The notes beneath the pieces were generated by a model. That model made no database searches. It was not told the origin of the DNA and worked only from the letters and a program-made list of their open reading frames with translations. 64,000 nt of DNA from Taenia hydatigena (lineage: Eukaryota; Platyhelminthes; Cestoda; Cyclophyllidea; Taeniidae). Made by a program: the position numbers and the translations under genes. Of this stretch, positions 48,519-60,929 are shown piece by piece. Each line of letters begins with the position of its first letter. The stretch's first letter is position 1. The stretch lies in contig JADWOT020000009.1 in assembly GCA_036345935.2 (NCBI GenBank), forward strand, positions 386,287 through 450,286, in the 5' to 3' direction.

Positions 48519-51328
48519 GAAGCACAAGAAGAAAAGGTACTACCGGATGCCTTGGTGGAGGCCTCGTTGTCTTTATCGGAATTTGTTTCGAGTGAATTCG
48601 ATAGCATGAATGATATTACCATCCCGGACATATTGAGCGCGTTTGCTAGCGAAGGATCGGACGCCAGTTCGTTCCAATTGATTTCGATGGATGTGAGCAC
48701 TTGTGATTTATTAACAACGAATGCAATTTTGTCGAGTTAGATCACCAGTCACAGACAGTTTTTATGCAAGCTAATTTATACATAAAACTAATTGGAAAAA
48801 AACCATCACTCGACTGTTAAACCCAGCTTGAAAGTTTCCAAGACCGCCAGTCCACTTACACTCGCTTACTGCTAGGCAGTCAAAACCGGCCCAATTTCGG
48901 CAAATTATTTCCGTTTCAGAGGGTTCAAGCCGATTGCTATTCAGCGTTACAATTGAAGTTGTTCTGAATGATTCACTGTCTCACAAAACTGTCTTTTGTT
49001 ATGAATGCATTTTTACCATAGTTTTAATGTAACATTCCCTCAGTTCTTTCCTTGCAGAAAAGTTATCGTAATGCCAGCGAATTTTCAGAAGGCGACGTCG
49101 ATGTGGAATCGTCCAGCAGCAGTAGTAGCGACGAGGAAAGTACCTCACAGCCTGTTGCAAGACCGCCTATCCATGGTTCGGTACGCACAACTATTTCTGC
49201 GATCTCAACTCCTCTCCTGTTTAGCTCCAACAGAGAGCCTTCGATCTACCTCTGGAAATTGACCCAAAATATGTGCCTCGGTTGCCCAGTGTACTGGTAA
49301 TGCTCACAGTTTAGGTTATTAGCTTTTCCAGCCAGAGCACGCTAAGTTAGGGATTCTAGGAAAAGTGACTAGCATCATCAAGGGCTGTGGTAAGTTTGTA
49401 AATCCTCCGCCTTATAACCTTCTCTGCAGTCGTCATTGCATCGTTGCCCAACTTGCCCCCTTTGGACAAGGGCTCTGCTCTCTACCTTCAGAACGGCAGA
49501 CCACTCGGTGAGGTGAGTGCAACCCGATTACATGTGACAGAACCGCCTTCCCCCGCAGTTCTATAGTATCCAACACTTTGTCTTAAGGTATATGATACGA
49601 TCGGTCCGGTGAGATCACCATTCTACGTAGTAATCCACGAGAACCGACAGCCACCGGGCAAGCCTCCGAAGGCACGTCATGAGCGGACAAGTGCGGCTGG
49701 CACTGTCACAAGCATAACTGCGACTTCCGGTGCTGCTGCTGTGAGTATGACCGAAGGAGTGGGAAGAGGTTCGGCACAGCCTCCATCAGAGCTCCCCAAG
49801 CTGAATGTGGCAGTCAGTGTGGGTGATGAGGTCTTCTACGTTTTGGACGACCCATCCTTCAGTATCAAAATCCTGTGCTCTGAACTATCGAAGCTCCGTG
49901 GATCCGACGCTTCTGGTCTGAAGGATGAGGAGCTCTCACCGGATGTTCGTCTTCTCCTCCTGGCTATTCGTTCTCTTAACCAATTTATGCTTGTTACCTT
50001 CTTTCCTTTGTAGCAGCAAGATTTCTCTGATGATGAGAAGGAATATGCACACAGACGAAAGCTTGAGGGCAAGCGGCCCATCGGTGGCGATAGACGAGGT
50101 AGGACTTGTATCCCAATCGTAAATGTTGCCTTGCAAGTTCTCCTAGACAAAAGTCCGCTACTTGATTCACAAAGGGGCGAGGAGGCTAGCAGCATAGCAG
50201 TGGGGCACCATTGCGGTAGTTGGGTTTGGGCAGTTGGAAAAAACTCGGCTCGGTGTGGTCATTTGTGTGTTTTTACATGAACAGGTGCTTGTGTGGTACG
50301 AGGATGATGCGTTAAATCTTCTTCATCTCAGGAGCATCCCCTATTTCATAGGCGGTCTTACAGTTTGTGCATTTGACCTGGTTCTGTGGCATCACATCTT
50401 CTGTTAGACGAAACCCGCTATGTATTCATTCTGGTCCTATGCCGACCGACCTGCTGCAGCAGGTATTAGCATCTGCTCGAAGGCGGCATTTGAAGAGGTA
50501 TCGTGCTCTCGTTCTCACTGCACAATCGGTAGTTACTCAGAATAGGAGACTCGAATTGGGAGTCTCTCTTCCGTGATGTTGTAGTCCAAAATTTAGTGAG
50601 CAAAGTGTCTTGTCGTCGGCATGCGGAAAAGCGTAGCGCGAGGTTGAAGGGCGAAAGGCTGGGAGTTTTATGTAGTTAAATGCATTTCTTGGTTAATTAC
50701 CTCTATCTTTCAGGGCGCGGTGGTTCCGGTTTCAATAAAGGGCGTTCGAACCACCTATCCCGACAGGGGTATTTTCGCCCTGGTGTTGGTGCAATACCAA
50801 GGCCTTTTGGTGGCGTTGGGAGATCTGCTGCACATCCTGGCCCCCGTACCACCTACTCCCCAAGTCAACCGCTAGTTTATCAACGCCCGCTACCGTCATC
50901 ACTGCAGCAGGATTTTTTGCGTCCATCGTTGTTGGGATCGCAGGGTGTTGTATCGCAGCGAACAGTCCCGCGGCAGCCGGTGCAGTTCATACAGCAGCAG
51001 CCGATACCGTTTGCTCCTTGGAATATCGCTTCGGAACGCTACGCTTATTGCGGGCCTCAGATACCTAGATGGCAATTTACGAATCCGAATTGTGAGTTCG
51101 TAACGATTTGGACATTTTATTGAATTTGATTTGGTATGCTCCTTAGACTTCTCCCAACAAGCAATGGTGGCACAGGGTATATCACCGTCAAACCCAGGGC
51201 AGCAGATGGTGCAAGAACCGCACTCGGCTAACCATGAGGGCAGCTTAGATGGTGTTGTGGAGTCGACACCGCTGCCGGCATTCACCACTGGCACTCCGCC
51301 GCACCAGGAGGATCCACCGGCGCTGTAG
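48519..51328 (+). CDS. NAF1: H/ACA ribonucleoprotein assembly factor NAF1, 9 inferred exons (5' end uncertain)
   Basis: NAF1 is the nuclear chaperone that occupies the GAR1 site on dyskerin during H/ACA snoRNP and telomerase RNP assembly. Inferred exons: 48519-48692, 49058-49180, 49225-49296, 49332-49389, 49430-49512, 49588-49944, 50014-50098, 50714-51091, 51147-51328; phases agree and give about 503 aa. The conserved Gar1/Naf1 RNA-binding core reads YVPRLPSVL, LGILGKVTSII, LPPLDKGSALYL, GEVYDTIGPVRSPFYVV. The family signature after the core is strong: KGSDAS-like RGSDAS and DFSDDEKE. The tail is R/G-, Q- and P-rich, typical of NAF1. The first exon (in-frame ATG at 48606) is supported only by phase and an acidic/serine-rich product; more 5' exons are possible. 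Several introns are only 35-55 nt. The central 1541 bp is duplicated in inverted orientation at 55700-57240. Confidence 0.9.
49088..50628 (+). repeat. Left arm of a 1541-bp near-identical inverted repeat (NAF1 core)
   Basis: Pairs with 57240-55700 on the minus strand. Coordinates sum to 106328 at every point checked, so there is no indel. I saw only about three substitutions, all within the last 200 bp of the arm (near 50459, 50602 and 50619). It spans part of exon 2 through exon 7 and most of intron 7 of NAF1. Confidence 0.95.
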
Positions 51329-53569
51329 TGGAAAAGGCGTCGTTTGTAGCATTGGTCATAGTTTGCATTATTTCATAGACGGTATTGTGATGTCATTCTT
51401 GTTATTTTTATACCCAGTTTAAATGAATGTATTGGTCTAGGTGGCACTTGCTTTGTTATCGCGGTCATGGCATTGGGTACAAGAAAACTGGCCTTCCTAA
51501 GTTGGTTGTAGTTGTTCTTTGTTTGTGGGCATGTGTGATTCTGTCAAGAAAGTGGTGATTATGGGTTGTGAGAGCTTGCTCAGCTTCATAGTTGCAGACG
51601 CAGGGCGGCTCGATGGGCATCAGGTTGTAAGCTACCGGGCATTTCCAAATCACCGGTTTGATGGTTTCGCGGGTAGCAAGTAGACTGATAGTCGGCCTCA
51701 GTTGAAGTTGTTAAGCACGTATTTTCGGTATTTCGGGTCGGGGGTTTCAATTCCCTCTGGGGTCTTTTTGATTTGATGATTTTGGTGAAGATATAGGCAG
51801 CAGGATGTGAACTTTTTGGTGGGTCCGCTTCTAATTAAAAGAATCTAATGGCAACGTGGTGTCCAAGGGCTCAATCTAACGCTATTAAATTGCATGGAAT
51901 ACCTCCATTTTGCCGTGCGTACTGCAGCGTCATCACCACGAGGGCTATCGTCGGCTCACGATAGTTACTTCCACGCCTTACAAATATACTTTTGTGAGAT
52001 TCAAGCAGCTTAGAATTGTGAAAAGGAGGTACTATTATTGGTTGGAAGGCGATTCGTGTGATTGAAGTAGCAACACGTCTGCATGCCGATTTATGCGTCC
52101 ATGTGGGCTACTCAAGTAGTCCGGGAGTGGGGGAATTCACGTAATACCGGTTGCAGCTAATCAGTTTGCCTTACTTTAACCCTCGCAAATGGGTAGATGT
52201 TTTGCTCCTCACTCAAGAATTTATTCGCCATAATAAAAGTGAACCTACTTTTATAATTGCTTGTATGTTAAAGTTAAAGGAATTCAGCCGCATTTGTTTA
52301 GACAAGAGCAGAGGTTTAATGACTACCACTTTCAGTTATAATTGAGGTTGATAATAATTGATAGTCATGGTGGCAAGCACTTCAAGATACCGAAATGATA
52401 TTCCTAGGTCCACTTCAGTAAAGTCAATGGTGTCATCATTCATCAAACATTTGTTACGGGATCCCCGTTCCTTATTGCTAATGTCGTTGCGTACTCTCCC
52501 CACTAATTTTTCTTTAGGGGTCCCATAATCCTAGGAGGTTTCGAATGGACATCCCGAGATAACGAGAAGGAGACCATTTAACGTGAAAAATTCTCAGTAT
52601 AACATAGTCCTCCATACTGAAATACCAAAAACTCTATCGTTAATACCTGCACATGGGACCGATTTTTAGTCTAATTGCTACCCACGAAACCATCACGCCG
52701 ATGATTTGGTAGCGTTCGACAATTCACCTATCATCAGATCACACCCCATCCACCCGATTATGAATATCTCACTCGCTTTGCGAGATCATCGCAGTCCGAT
52801 TCCCCCCATTTAAGTGACTTGATCCCAACCTAACACGTGGATAAACTGCAGCACCTAACACCAATACACCGCACGCCCATCTGCAGTCTCCACAACATTC
52901 CCGGAATGTTAGGCGCGCAGACGCATATGCTGGAGGCCAATGCTCGCCAATGGGGGAGCTCTGCCAACAGAACAGATTGGAAGAGCGATGAGCCTTGTCC
53001 CATCTACGGTCGAGCTGTCGAGCATAATGACTTTGCAGGGCTTTTTGCCATGTTTCCATACCCACCTGCTTCTTACTATTCACTTTGGGGCTCTCGTATC
53101 CCTTAGTCAATACCCTTTTAAATCCACACACACTAATCGTCTCGTCTTGGCCTAGTAAAGTTTTGCGCAATAGTTATAATAGACGAGAACAAACTCTCTT
53201 TGTTTTGGCACTTTTAGGTACGAGATAAAGAGAGCATTTTCATAGGTTTTACCTTGTTGGCGATAACTTAGACATCTAACACCTTCCCTGGAACCGAAAG
53301 AAGATGCAGCGCTAGGGCAAATTACGTATGACGCATGCCCATCAGCAGAAGTACACTCGCAAAGCCTCAAGTGTCTAGGTGACCAACGGCGCGTTGAAGC
53401 ATTGTAACATCCGCAAATGAACCTAACTCAAAATTATGGCGTTGCGTAGACGGGCGCAGGAATCCATTTGAAAATTTGTTGCTAAGATGAATTTGTAGGC
53501 ATCTCATTTCAGGTGTGAAATCCTAAGTCCCACCAAGTTTACCAAACAAAATCGAGAAAATTACAATGC
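51329..53569. other. Intergenic region 3' of NAF1
   Basis: Contains the NAF1 3' UTR at its start; I found no canonical AATAAA close to the stop. A 133-codon minus frame (52769-53170) has no recognisable domain or splice context. No gene is supported. Confidence 0.45.
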
Positions 53570-53736
53570 TCTAGCGTCATGAGGCTTCCTTGAAGACAAA
53601 AGAAGGCATAATACCTGGGCGTAGTAGATGTATTTGGTAAACAGAAATGTATTGGAGCTACTTGCATAACCCGGCGAGGCGACATGGTTACCCAAGTCAC
53701 CGCAACCGGAGCTGGCAGTTGCACAAACAGTACTAT
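53570..53736 (-). repeat. Degenerate solo LTR of the TRIM-like family
   Basis: About 167 bp aligning along the whole LTR (TCTAGCGTC start, GACAAAAGAAGGC, AACAGTACTAT end) with many substitutions. AATGC occurs on both sides (53565-53569 and 53737-53741), consistent with a 5-bp target duplication. This is one of the oldest copies in the window. Confidence 0.8.
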
Positions 53737-53741
53737 AATGC

Positions 53742-54997
53742 ATTGATGCTATATCAAAATCTGTGCTCACTTTAGGATTTCCAATCGGGCTTGGTTGTTT
53801 AGCCGTATAGATAACACACAAGCTGGTGTGAATTTCGATGAGATTATGAGAACCTCAATTGCCATTTCACCACTTTTTTATCTGGACGCAAGTTTTGATT
53901 AGCCCTCTCACATTTATCTCCATTAATCTGGCACTGTCATTTTTGTTTTCCAACCGTCTATTTTTCTTCATGTGTTCACATGTAATTGTCTGCCATCGGA
54001 AATCTGTGGCAGTAATTACTTAGAGGGAGATAGGGGTCAAAAAAAGATAATGTTTCTATTCTTCTCACAGACAGAGTTTGCAGTAGCACGAGGTATTGAC
54101 GCTGCCTTTTGCACAGAGCGCACTTAATTGTTTCCTCAAGAGAGCTCTTCTTTGAGTCACTTCTAGCTCTACCTTGCTGTATTCAGACCCTACCTGCAAT
54201 CCCGTCTTCTTTAGTAAGACACTGGCCACTTTTCAGCCCGACACATGCATACACTTACTTAGAGCGCGTAAAATTTTCAAAAGGCGCGATATTTTCTTAA
54301 CGAGCCGATTTATTGGGACGAAGAGGCTCTTAAATCATAGAAACCGCATTACCACTTGGTGTTACATAGACGCGCTGTCATGGATGGCGACCATTTGCAG
54401 TACCAATGCACATATAATACAGCCGGTGGAGCATATCTTCACTGTGCCCATGAAACCGGAAACCCCCGCTTGACGCGAACACTCCCTTCAATCTAGGCGT
54501 TGTAGCATCTCGACCACTTCTATGCAAGGCCACAAAATTTGCTGTCGTATTCTACACGTTTTTCTTATAACTGCACAAGGGTAATTGAATGCAGAAAAGC
54601 ATCGATAAGGTGTGTAATTCTTCCCCAGCATTATTAGACTGTTCAACCGGTTGAAGTTGACCGAGACTTGCATGGGAATTAAATTTTGTTGTCTAGATGG
54701 ATTTCCCACTAACTATTCACTGTCAACTAGCCACTTCATAATTTATTTGCATTAATTCTTAGTCCTCTGTCCCTGTCTAGGCGAATATGGGGAACTCCAT
54801 ACGAGTAAACCAACAATTAATTAAGGAAGGTCGGTTGGCAAAGTTATGCATTGTGCGGTTAATAACCATTGCTTCGAAGAACAAATTCCTTAAAATCAAA
54901 CAAAACCTACTTCAATTTATGATATTACAGGAGAAGGAGGATTATGAGCAGGGAATGATTTGCAAATCAGTTAAACTCTGCGCTGTTTAAATGGTGC
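53742..54997. other. Unannotated stretch between LTR remnants
   Basis: Only short frames (at most 99 codons) without recognisable motifs; nothing supportable. Confidence 0.4.
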
Positions 54998-55097
54998 ACA
55001 GAGGGAATGGAGTTGCTGGCACGGCCGGAGATCAGCCCACGCGATCACCCAAGTGATCGGAACCAAAACCGGTAGTCATACCAAACAAAGTATTACA
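54998..55097 (-). repeat. Truncated LTR fragment of the TRIM-like family
   Basis: About 100 bp matching one half of the LTR, from the GGAAT..GCTGGCA..GGCC region to the AACAAAGTATTACA end; the other half is missing. Confidence 0.7.
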
Positions 55098-55445
55098 ATC
55101 AAATCGACGTTTCGAATGTACTCACTGTTTGGCGCTTTAATATCCATTAATCAAATGTTTTTTCTAATTCTACATCTGCAACGCTGAAAATGAACTGGAT
55201 CTAAAAATTCTTCAGCCGCTACTTTTTTAGCATCTTCCATAACCACATTGAGGGACCAACCAAGTGCCACTTGGATTTAATGAGCAAAATTTTTGTCAGA
55301 TCTCTTTTGAACCAAATAAAAACAAAACAACATCAACATAAAGGGGATTCATGATAATCTCTCCCCACTGCAAAGCCACTGCATTCTAGAGAGGCGGCGA
55401 GGTGCCATTTGCTAATGTCCTTTGCGAATTTTGCTTCACAGTGTC
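55098..55445. other. Short unannotated gap
   Basis: AT-rich sequence between the LTR fragment and the NAF1 pseudogene; no feature recognised. Confidence 0.35.
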
Positions 55446-57267
55446 CTCTGAAATTTCTTTATATTTAGCCGGGTCTGATTTTTGCTCCACTTGCTGCCGT
55501 GGGTGGGACAACGATGTTCTCTGTAGCACTACTGCTTGTTGGAGAAAATTGACAAGACATTCAGAATTCGATTCAGGCTATAAAAAATTATTCCAAAACC
55601 TCGGAAACTACAAAGAGCGTACAACATCAATGTAACCTTCAAAGGATAGACTAGTTTTGGGGTCAAAATATGGAGCGAACGCCCATACCCTCTACATTCT
55701 TCCGCATGTCGACGACAAGACACTTTGCTCACTCAATTTTGGACTACAACATCACGGAAGAGAGACTCCCAATTCGAGTCTCCTATTCTGAGTAACTACC
55801 GATTGTGCAGTGAGAACGAGAGCACGATACCTCTTCAAATGCCGCCTTCGAGCAGATGCTAATACCTGCTGCAACAGGTCGGTCGGCATAGGACCAGAAT
55901 GAATACATAGCGGGTTTCGTCTAACAGAAGATGTGATGCCACAGAACCAGGTCAAATGCACAAACTGTAAGACCGCCTATGAAATAGGGGATGCTCCTGA
56001 GATGAAGAAGATTTAACGCATCATCCTCGTACCACACAAGCACCTGTTCATGTAAAAACACACAAATGACCACACCGAGCCGAGTTTTTTCCAACTGCCC
56101 AAACCCAACTACCGCAATGGTGCCCCACTGCTATGCTGCTAGCCTCCTCGCCCCTTTGTGAATCAAGTAGCGGACTTTTGTCTAGGAGAACTTGCAAGGC
56201 AACATTTACGATTGGGATACAAGTCCTACCTCGTCTATCGCCACCGATGGGCCGCTTGCCCTCAAGCTTTCGTCTGTGTGCATATTCCTTCTCATCATCA
56301 GAGAAATCTTGCTGCTACAAAGGAAAGAAGGTAACAAGCATAAATTGGTTAAGAGAACGAATAGCCAGGAGGAGAAGACGAACATCCGGTGAGAGCTCCT
56401 CATCCTTCAGACCAGAAGCGTCGGATCCACGGAGCTTCGATAGTTCAGAGCACAGGATTTTGATACTGAAGGATGGGTCGTCCAAAACGTAGAAGACCTC
56501 ATCACCCACACTGACTGCCACATTCAGCTTGGGGAGCTCTGATGGAGGCTGTGCCGAACCTCTTCCCACTCCTTCGGTCATACTCACAGCAGCAGCACCG
56601 GAAGTCGCAGTTATGCTTGTGACAGTGCCAGCCGCACTTGTCCGCTCATGACGTGCCTTCGGAGGCTTGCCCGGTGGCTGTCGGTTCTCGTGGATTACTA
56701 CGTAGAATGGTGATCTCACCGGACCGATCGTATCATATACCTTAAGACAAAGTGTTGGATACTATAGAACTGCGGGGGAAGGCGGTTCTGTCACATGTAA
56801 TCGGGTTGCACTCACCTCACCGAGTGGTCTGCCGTTCTGAAGGTAGAGAGCAGAGCCCTTGTCCAAAGGGGGCAAGTTGGGCAACGATGCAATGACGACT
56901 GCAGAGAAGGTTATAAGGCGGAGGATTTACAAACTTACCACAGCCCTTGATGATGCTAGTCACTTTTCCTAGAATCCCTAACTTAGCGTGCTCTGGCTGG
57001 AAAAGCTAATAACCTAAACTGTGAGCATTACCAGTACACTGGGCAACCGAGGCACATATTTTGGGTCAATTTCCAGAGGTAGATCGAAGGCTCTCTGTTG
57101 GAGCTAAACAGGAGAGGAGTTGAGATCGCAGAAATAGTTGTGCGTACCGAACCATGGATAGGCGGTCTTGCAACAGGCTGTGAGGTACTTTCCTCGTCGC
57201 TACTACTGCTGCTGGACGATTCCACATCGACGTCGCCTTCCAACATCTCACTGAAGTTATGGTGGCT
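55446..57267 (-). pseudogene. NAF1: Inverted NAF1 paralogue with a near-identical core and decayed ends
   Basis: On the minus strand, exon 2 starts at 57267 after a good acceptor (CACCAG) with nine codons SHHNFSEML that replace the functional copy's ten, in the same phase. From 57240 to 55700 it is almost identical to NAF1, including splice sites of exons 2-7. Beyond 55700 the sequence diverges. The penultimate exon is essentially absent. The last exon survives as a diverged remnant (about 55550-55446) that has lost its AG acceptor and has a 1-nt deletion. I found no partner for the functional copy's first exon. It is probably non-functional as a full NAF1, though a truncated product with the RNA-binding core cannot be excluded. 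Confidence 0.85.
55700..57240 (-). repeat. Right arm of the 1541-bp inverted repeat
   Basis: Reverse complement of 49088-50628, with a 5071-bp spacer. Edges are sharp: the first mismatches are at 57241 and 55699, beyond which only diverged homology remains. Confidence 0.95.
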
Positions 57268-60200
57268 CTGGTGAAGGGAATGAATTTAGCAAATGTTTAA
57301 GTGTTGAAATGGAAGTCATTCCATTGATGCAGTGAAGTATAGAAGACAGTGTCAACTAATGAGCTGAAAAGCAGGCGAATTGTGACACATGACAGCCTTA
57401 CCATGCTGTGTGGAATTTTGAACTATTTCAACGATGCTTGCGCTAAGACGACCGATAAAGTTGAGTGAAGTGATGAGTGGTCTTGGCAACCATCAGAGGT
57501 GTGATCAACAGTCGATCAGATGTTGATATTTAGTCTCTTGCGCATCAAATGATGTTAGTTCCTGCTCATGGTCATCAGTAGTTCCCTAACTCTACAAAAC
57601 TTCAATTGTCGGTGATAGAGAAGACATTTCACATGCTAGCATTTACTAATAGAACTGCGCTTCCTCCGAAGGATTACCTGGCACTGCAGTTGGGGAGATA
57701 AGATTGCAGGTTTTGTTGGTGGCGGCATTCCAGTTGTGTTTATACCCCACTCATCCCAGCTAAAATAAAGAGTGGATGTTGAGTTAAAGCTGAATTCTTT
57801 GAGTGTAATTGCAGCCACGGTGTTATAGATACGAAGATTTGCTTTACTAGACAGGACCTGGCCATTCTTGGTTGGCAACCATGGATGCCACTGGAAGGAG
57901 GTGGTTATAAAATTGTTTAATTCCGCTTATTTTTAGTGGTGCAGACCCAGTTTTGAGAACCGAGTTGTTTGATAGGTATTTTGACGTGGAAGATATGGCA
58001 TTTATAGCAGAGGTCGGAGGGCGTTCGGTCTACAGCGAGACTCCTGTTCACAGCCCGCCTCTCGCTCAAAATTATATCTAGACAAATCCGCGTTGCATGG
58101 ATCCCTCGTGTTTTACGGCCCCCGCCGATTCATCTATCTCTTTGTAAAACTTCTTGAAGGCGATATGCACAGAAAAATTTAAACCACAATAATTTTTAGT
58201 TTGTTCTGAACAAACGCTATATGGTGATAGTCTGTTCATAAACATGCACAATTCGCGAAGTAGACTAGTTCACATCCGTCAGGTCTATTCAACACCTCAA
58301 CTTATCATTTTTTGATGGTGGTTTCAGCAGACACCCGGAATGAATTTGTCTATGCATCGCAAGTTTTTCTTACAAGATAGTACTACAGTCATTTCATACG
58401 ACAGTAAACCTAGCCGAAACACATTTTTTTCTTAAGACGCGGTAAGGTTCAAGGGAGATTTAAAATAACTTGAAGAATAACAGACGGCTCCCTACAATCT
58501 TGGCTTTTAAAATCATTTTTAAGCAACTAAGAGAATGGTTAAGTCAGAAGCTCTTGTACATTGCTATTAAAAAATGAGCCAACTTAAGAAGTTGCAGTGC
58601 ATTCTACCTCAAATGTAGGGAGAATTATCTGCACATTTCGAAATACATTCATCAATCATGGTCTTTAACAGTTAAAACACCCCATTTGGAGAATATTTTA
58701 CCTTCGATCTCTTCCATTTTGAAGTACATAGGGTCAACTTTTTAACTAATTCCCTCCTTCTGGGCTTGCGCATGAAACCCGCTTTTGAACACTTCTATGA
58801 AATATCCACACATCTCTAAGCCCTTCTAGGTATTCGGCAACCACCGGTCCAGTATTCAAGCAGGGTACATGACCTAGTTGAGCTAAAAGAGCGAAAAATC
58901 TCAAGTCGTTTTGCCATTCCCAACACTACAGTAAACTGGAGAGGAAAGGCAACGAAAAAAAGGAGAAGGGCTCTTAAGTGGGCTAAAACTGAATTGGTAA
59001 ACTATATGGATTAGTTTCACGAATTTTCGCTTTCTTGAGGGAGTTATTTGCTGGAGTATGATAGGTGATGCATTCTGCAAGATTCCCACGCAACTTGTAA
59101 TTTCTGCTACCTTTTGCACCTTGTTAAAAGTAATGCCACTGCTTTGGTGAACTGGGAGATTCTCAAAGAGTTTCCCACACTGGGCGGTACAACCTTTAGT
59201 GGGAAGAATTTTTCTACACAAGTATGACTCAAAGCGAAAACGAATTCACAGCGAATAATACGGGAACAGGCAGATCCCAAGCCTTTGTTTTTATTCAGTC
59301 TGACAATCGGGGCAGTAAGAGCTCCGCCAAATGAGGCATAATGGAGCCTCAAGGATTAGGTCAACGTTCAAAATGCTAGCACTGGTAATGTTTTCAATTC
59401 TGTCAGAGAGGTGCATGTTTTTACTTTCTGTTTTTCCCTCAAAAGTAATTCCCCACAGTAAAATGTCGACCGTTTTGTTTAGCCAATCTGAAGAAAGCTA
59501 AGCAAGGAGGAGAAGGAGGAGAGATGTAGGTGGGGAGGAGGCATTGCATCACCTCAATCGACAACTTTTGGCGCTGTTTGAGAGAATATTTATCATGATG
59601 AACGCAATCATGTAACGCTGTACAATTAAGCACAGTTAATTTGAGTTTCAAAAGTAATAATTTATATTAAGGGGTTTATTGCCGTTCAAATTTTTGACCA
59701 TATAGTTGGGTAGAAGAGCTGTTTACCAGTGCGTAAATGCACGCGTTCAATGATTTTCTGCCCTCCCTTCCACCAACGTAGGCAACAAGTTAAATATTCT
59801 CTTTTCACTAGCTCCGCTAACAATACACCAAGTGCTGGCCGATTTGCTTCAATGCATAAGGAGCAAAGCCTTAACTTGGCATTGAGCAACCATTGTTTCG
59901 CTGTAACTGTTAACTTGCGACGATCTGAAATTAAAGTAGGAAGAATTAACTATGCTCAAACACGTTAAATTAGAGGACCTCGATAGTAAAATGTGGAAGA
60001 GTTGAATGCCACTCTGTCATTCGTAAGAGATTTAACGGACGTATTTAACTTTACTGATGGCAAATCAGTTGGCGAATACAGCTTCAAATTCAATTCCTCA
60101 GTCGGACGAATACAGAGTGATGGAGAAAAGACCTGGACAGGAGAGGGCTCTTAGTGCCAACAACGTAAGCACAGCCAGAGCATCAGCGGATCGTGCAAAG

Positions 60201-60929
60201 ACGAACTCACCGCGGGTCATGGGAATTGAATTTATCATCGCTTACATTAGTGCCAGTAAATTAGAATTAAAAAATCCAATTTTAGTAGTTTGTTGAAGAA
60301 AACGCATTCATTTGCTGTGTGCCGGAGTCAATTCATGCGATCTCGGCCATCGTCGCATCATCAACCGAGGCGATTAAGGGAGAAGTTAGTTAGAAAGAGA
60401 GATTTTCATGGCCTATTGAGTGAACCCGTGAGGAATCTAATGATCACCATTGCTATGCATGCATATCAGTTCGAACGGCCTTCACATTCCGTGATGTCTT
60501 GTGCGTCTAGAGTTCGTCTTCACGCCATACTGGTCAAAGAGACTAACTGCTGAAAAGTCGGTTTTTATATCTGGCTCCCAATTTCAAAAAGATGCCTTGT
60601 GAGAACTTAGCAGCGAAAATATCCTCCTAGTGCTCCGCAAGTGGTTCAAAGCAAAAAATTATCCCACTTTGGTTTGATTTAAATACAAAGAGAACGGAGA
60701 CTCTACAGAACTATGGCTTTATAACCAAAGAAAAGTACAAAAAGACGAGGCTCGAGTTTGAGTTGAGTAACTATGGGATGACACCGGTCTATTAGGTGGG
60801 TGGACAACATTACGCATAAATATTCCGAACTGCAATACAAGGAACTTCCCTAAGTCCTTCGCGTGGGTGCACTACATTTGTCCCACGCTAGCAATGCTAT
60901 TATCCAGGCTAAGGCTGATGAAATTTGCG
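57268..60929. other. Region between NAF1 pseudogenes, no supportable gene
   Basis: 57490-57605 is similar to 61160-61275, so this part belongs to the duplicated unit upstream of the pseudogene. The remainder has short frames only (58901-59352 minus, 60057-60553 plus), and none matches a family I recognise. Confidence 0.45.

Noticed and set aside
52769..53170. 133-codon minus-strand frame between NAF1 and the LTR remnants
   Set aside because: No recognisable domain, no splice partners and no promoter or poly(A) context; chance frame cannot be excluded.
54499..54560. TGTAGCATCTCGACC..AAGGC stretch resembling the start of the LTR
   Set aside because: Similarity is limited to about 15 bases with no downstream LTR body or target duplication.
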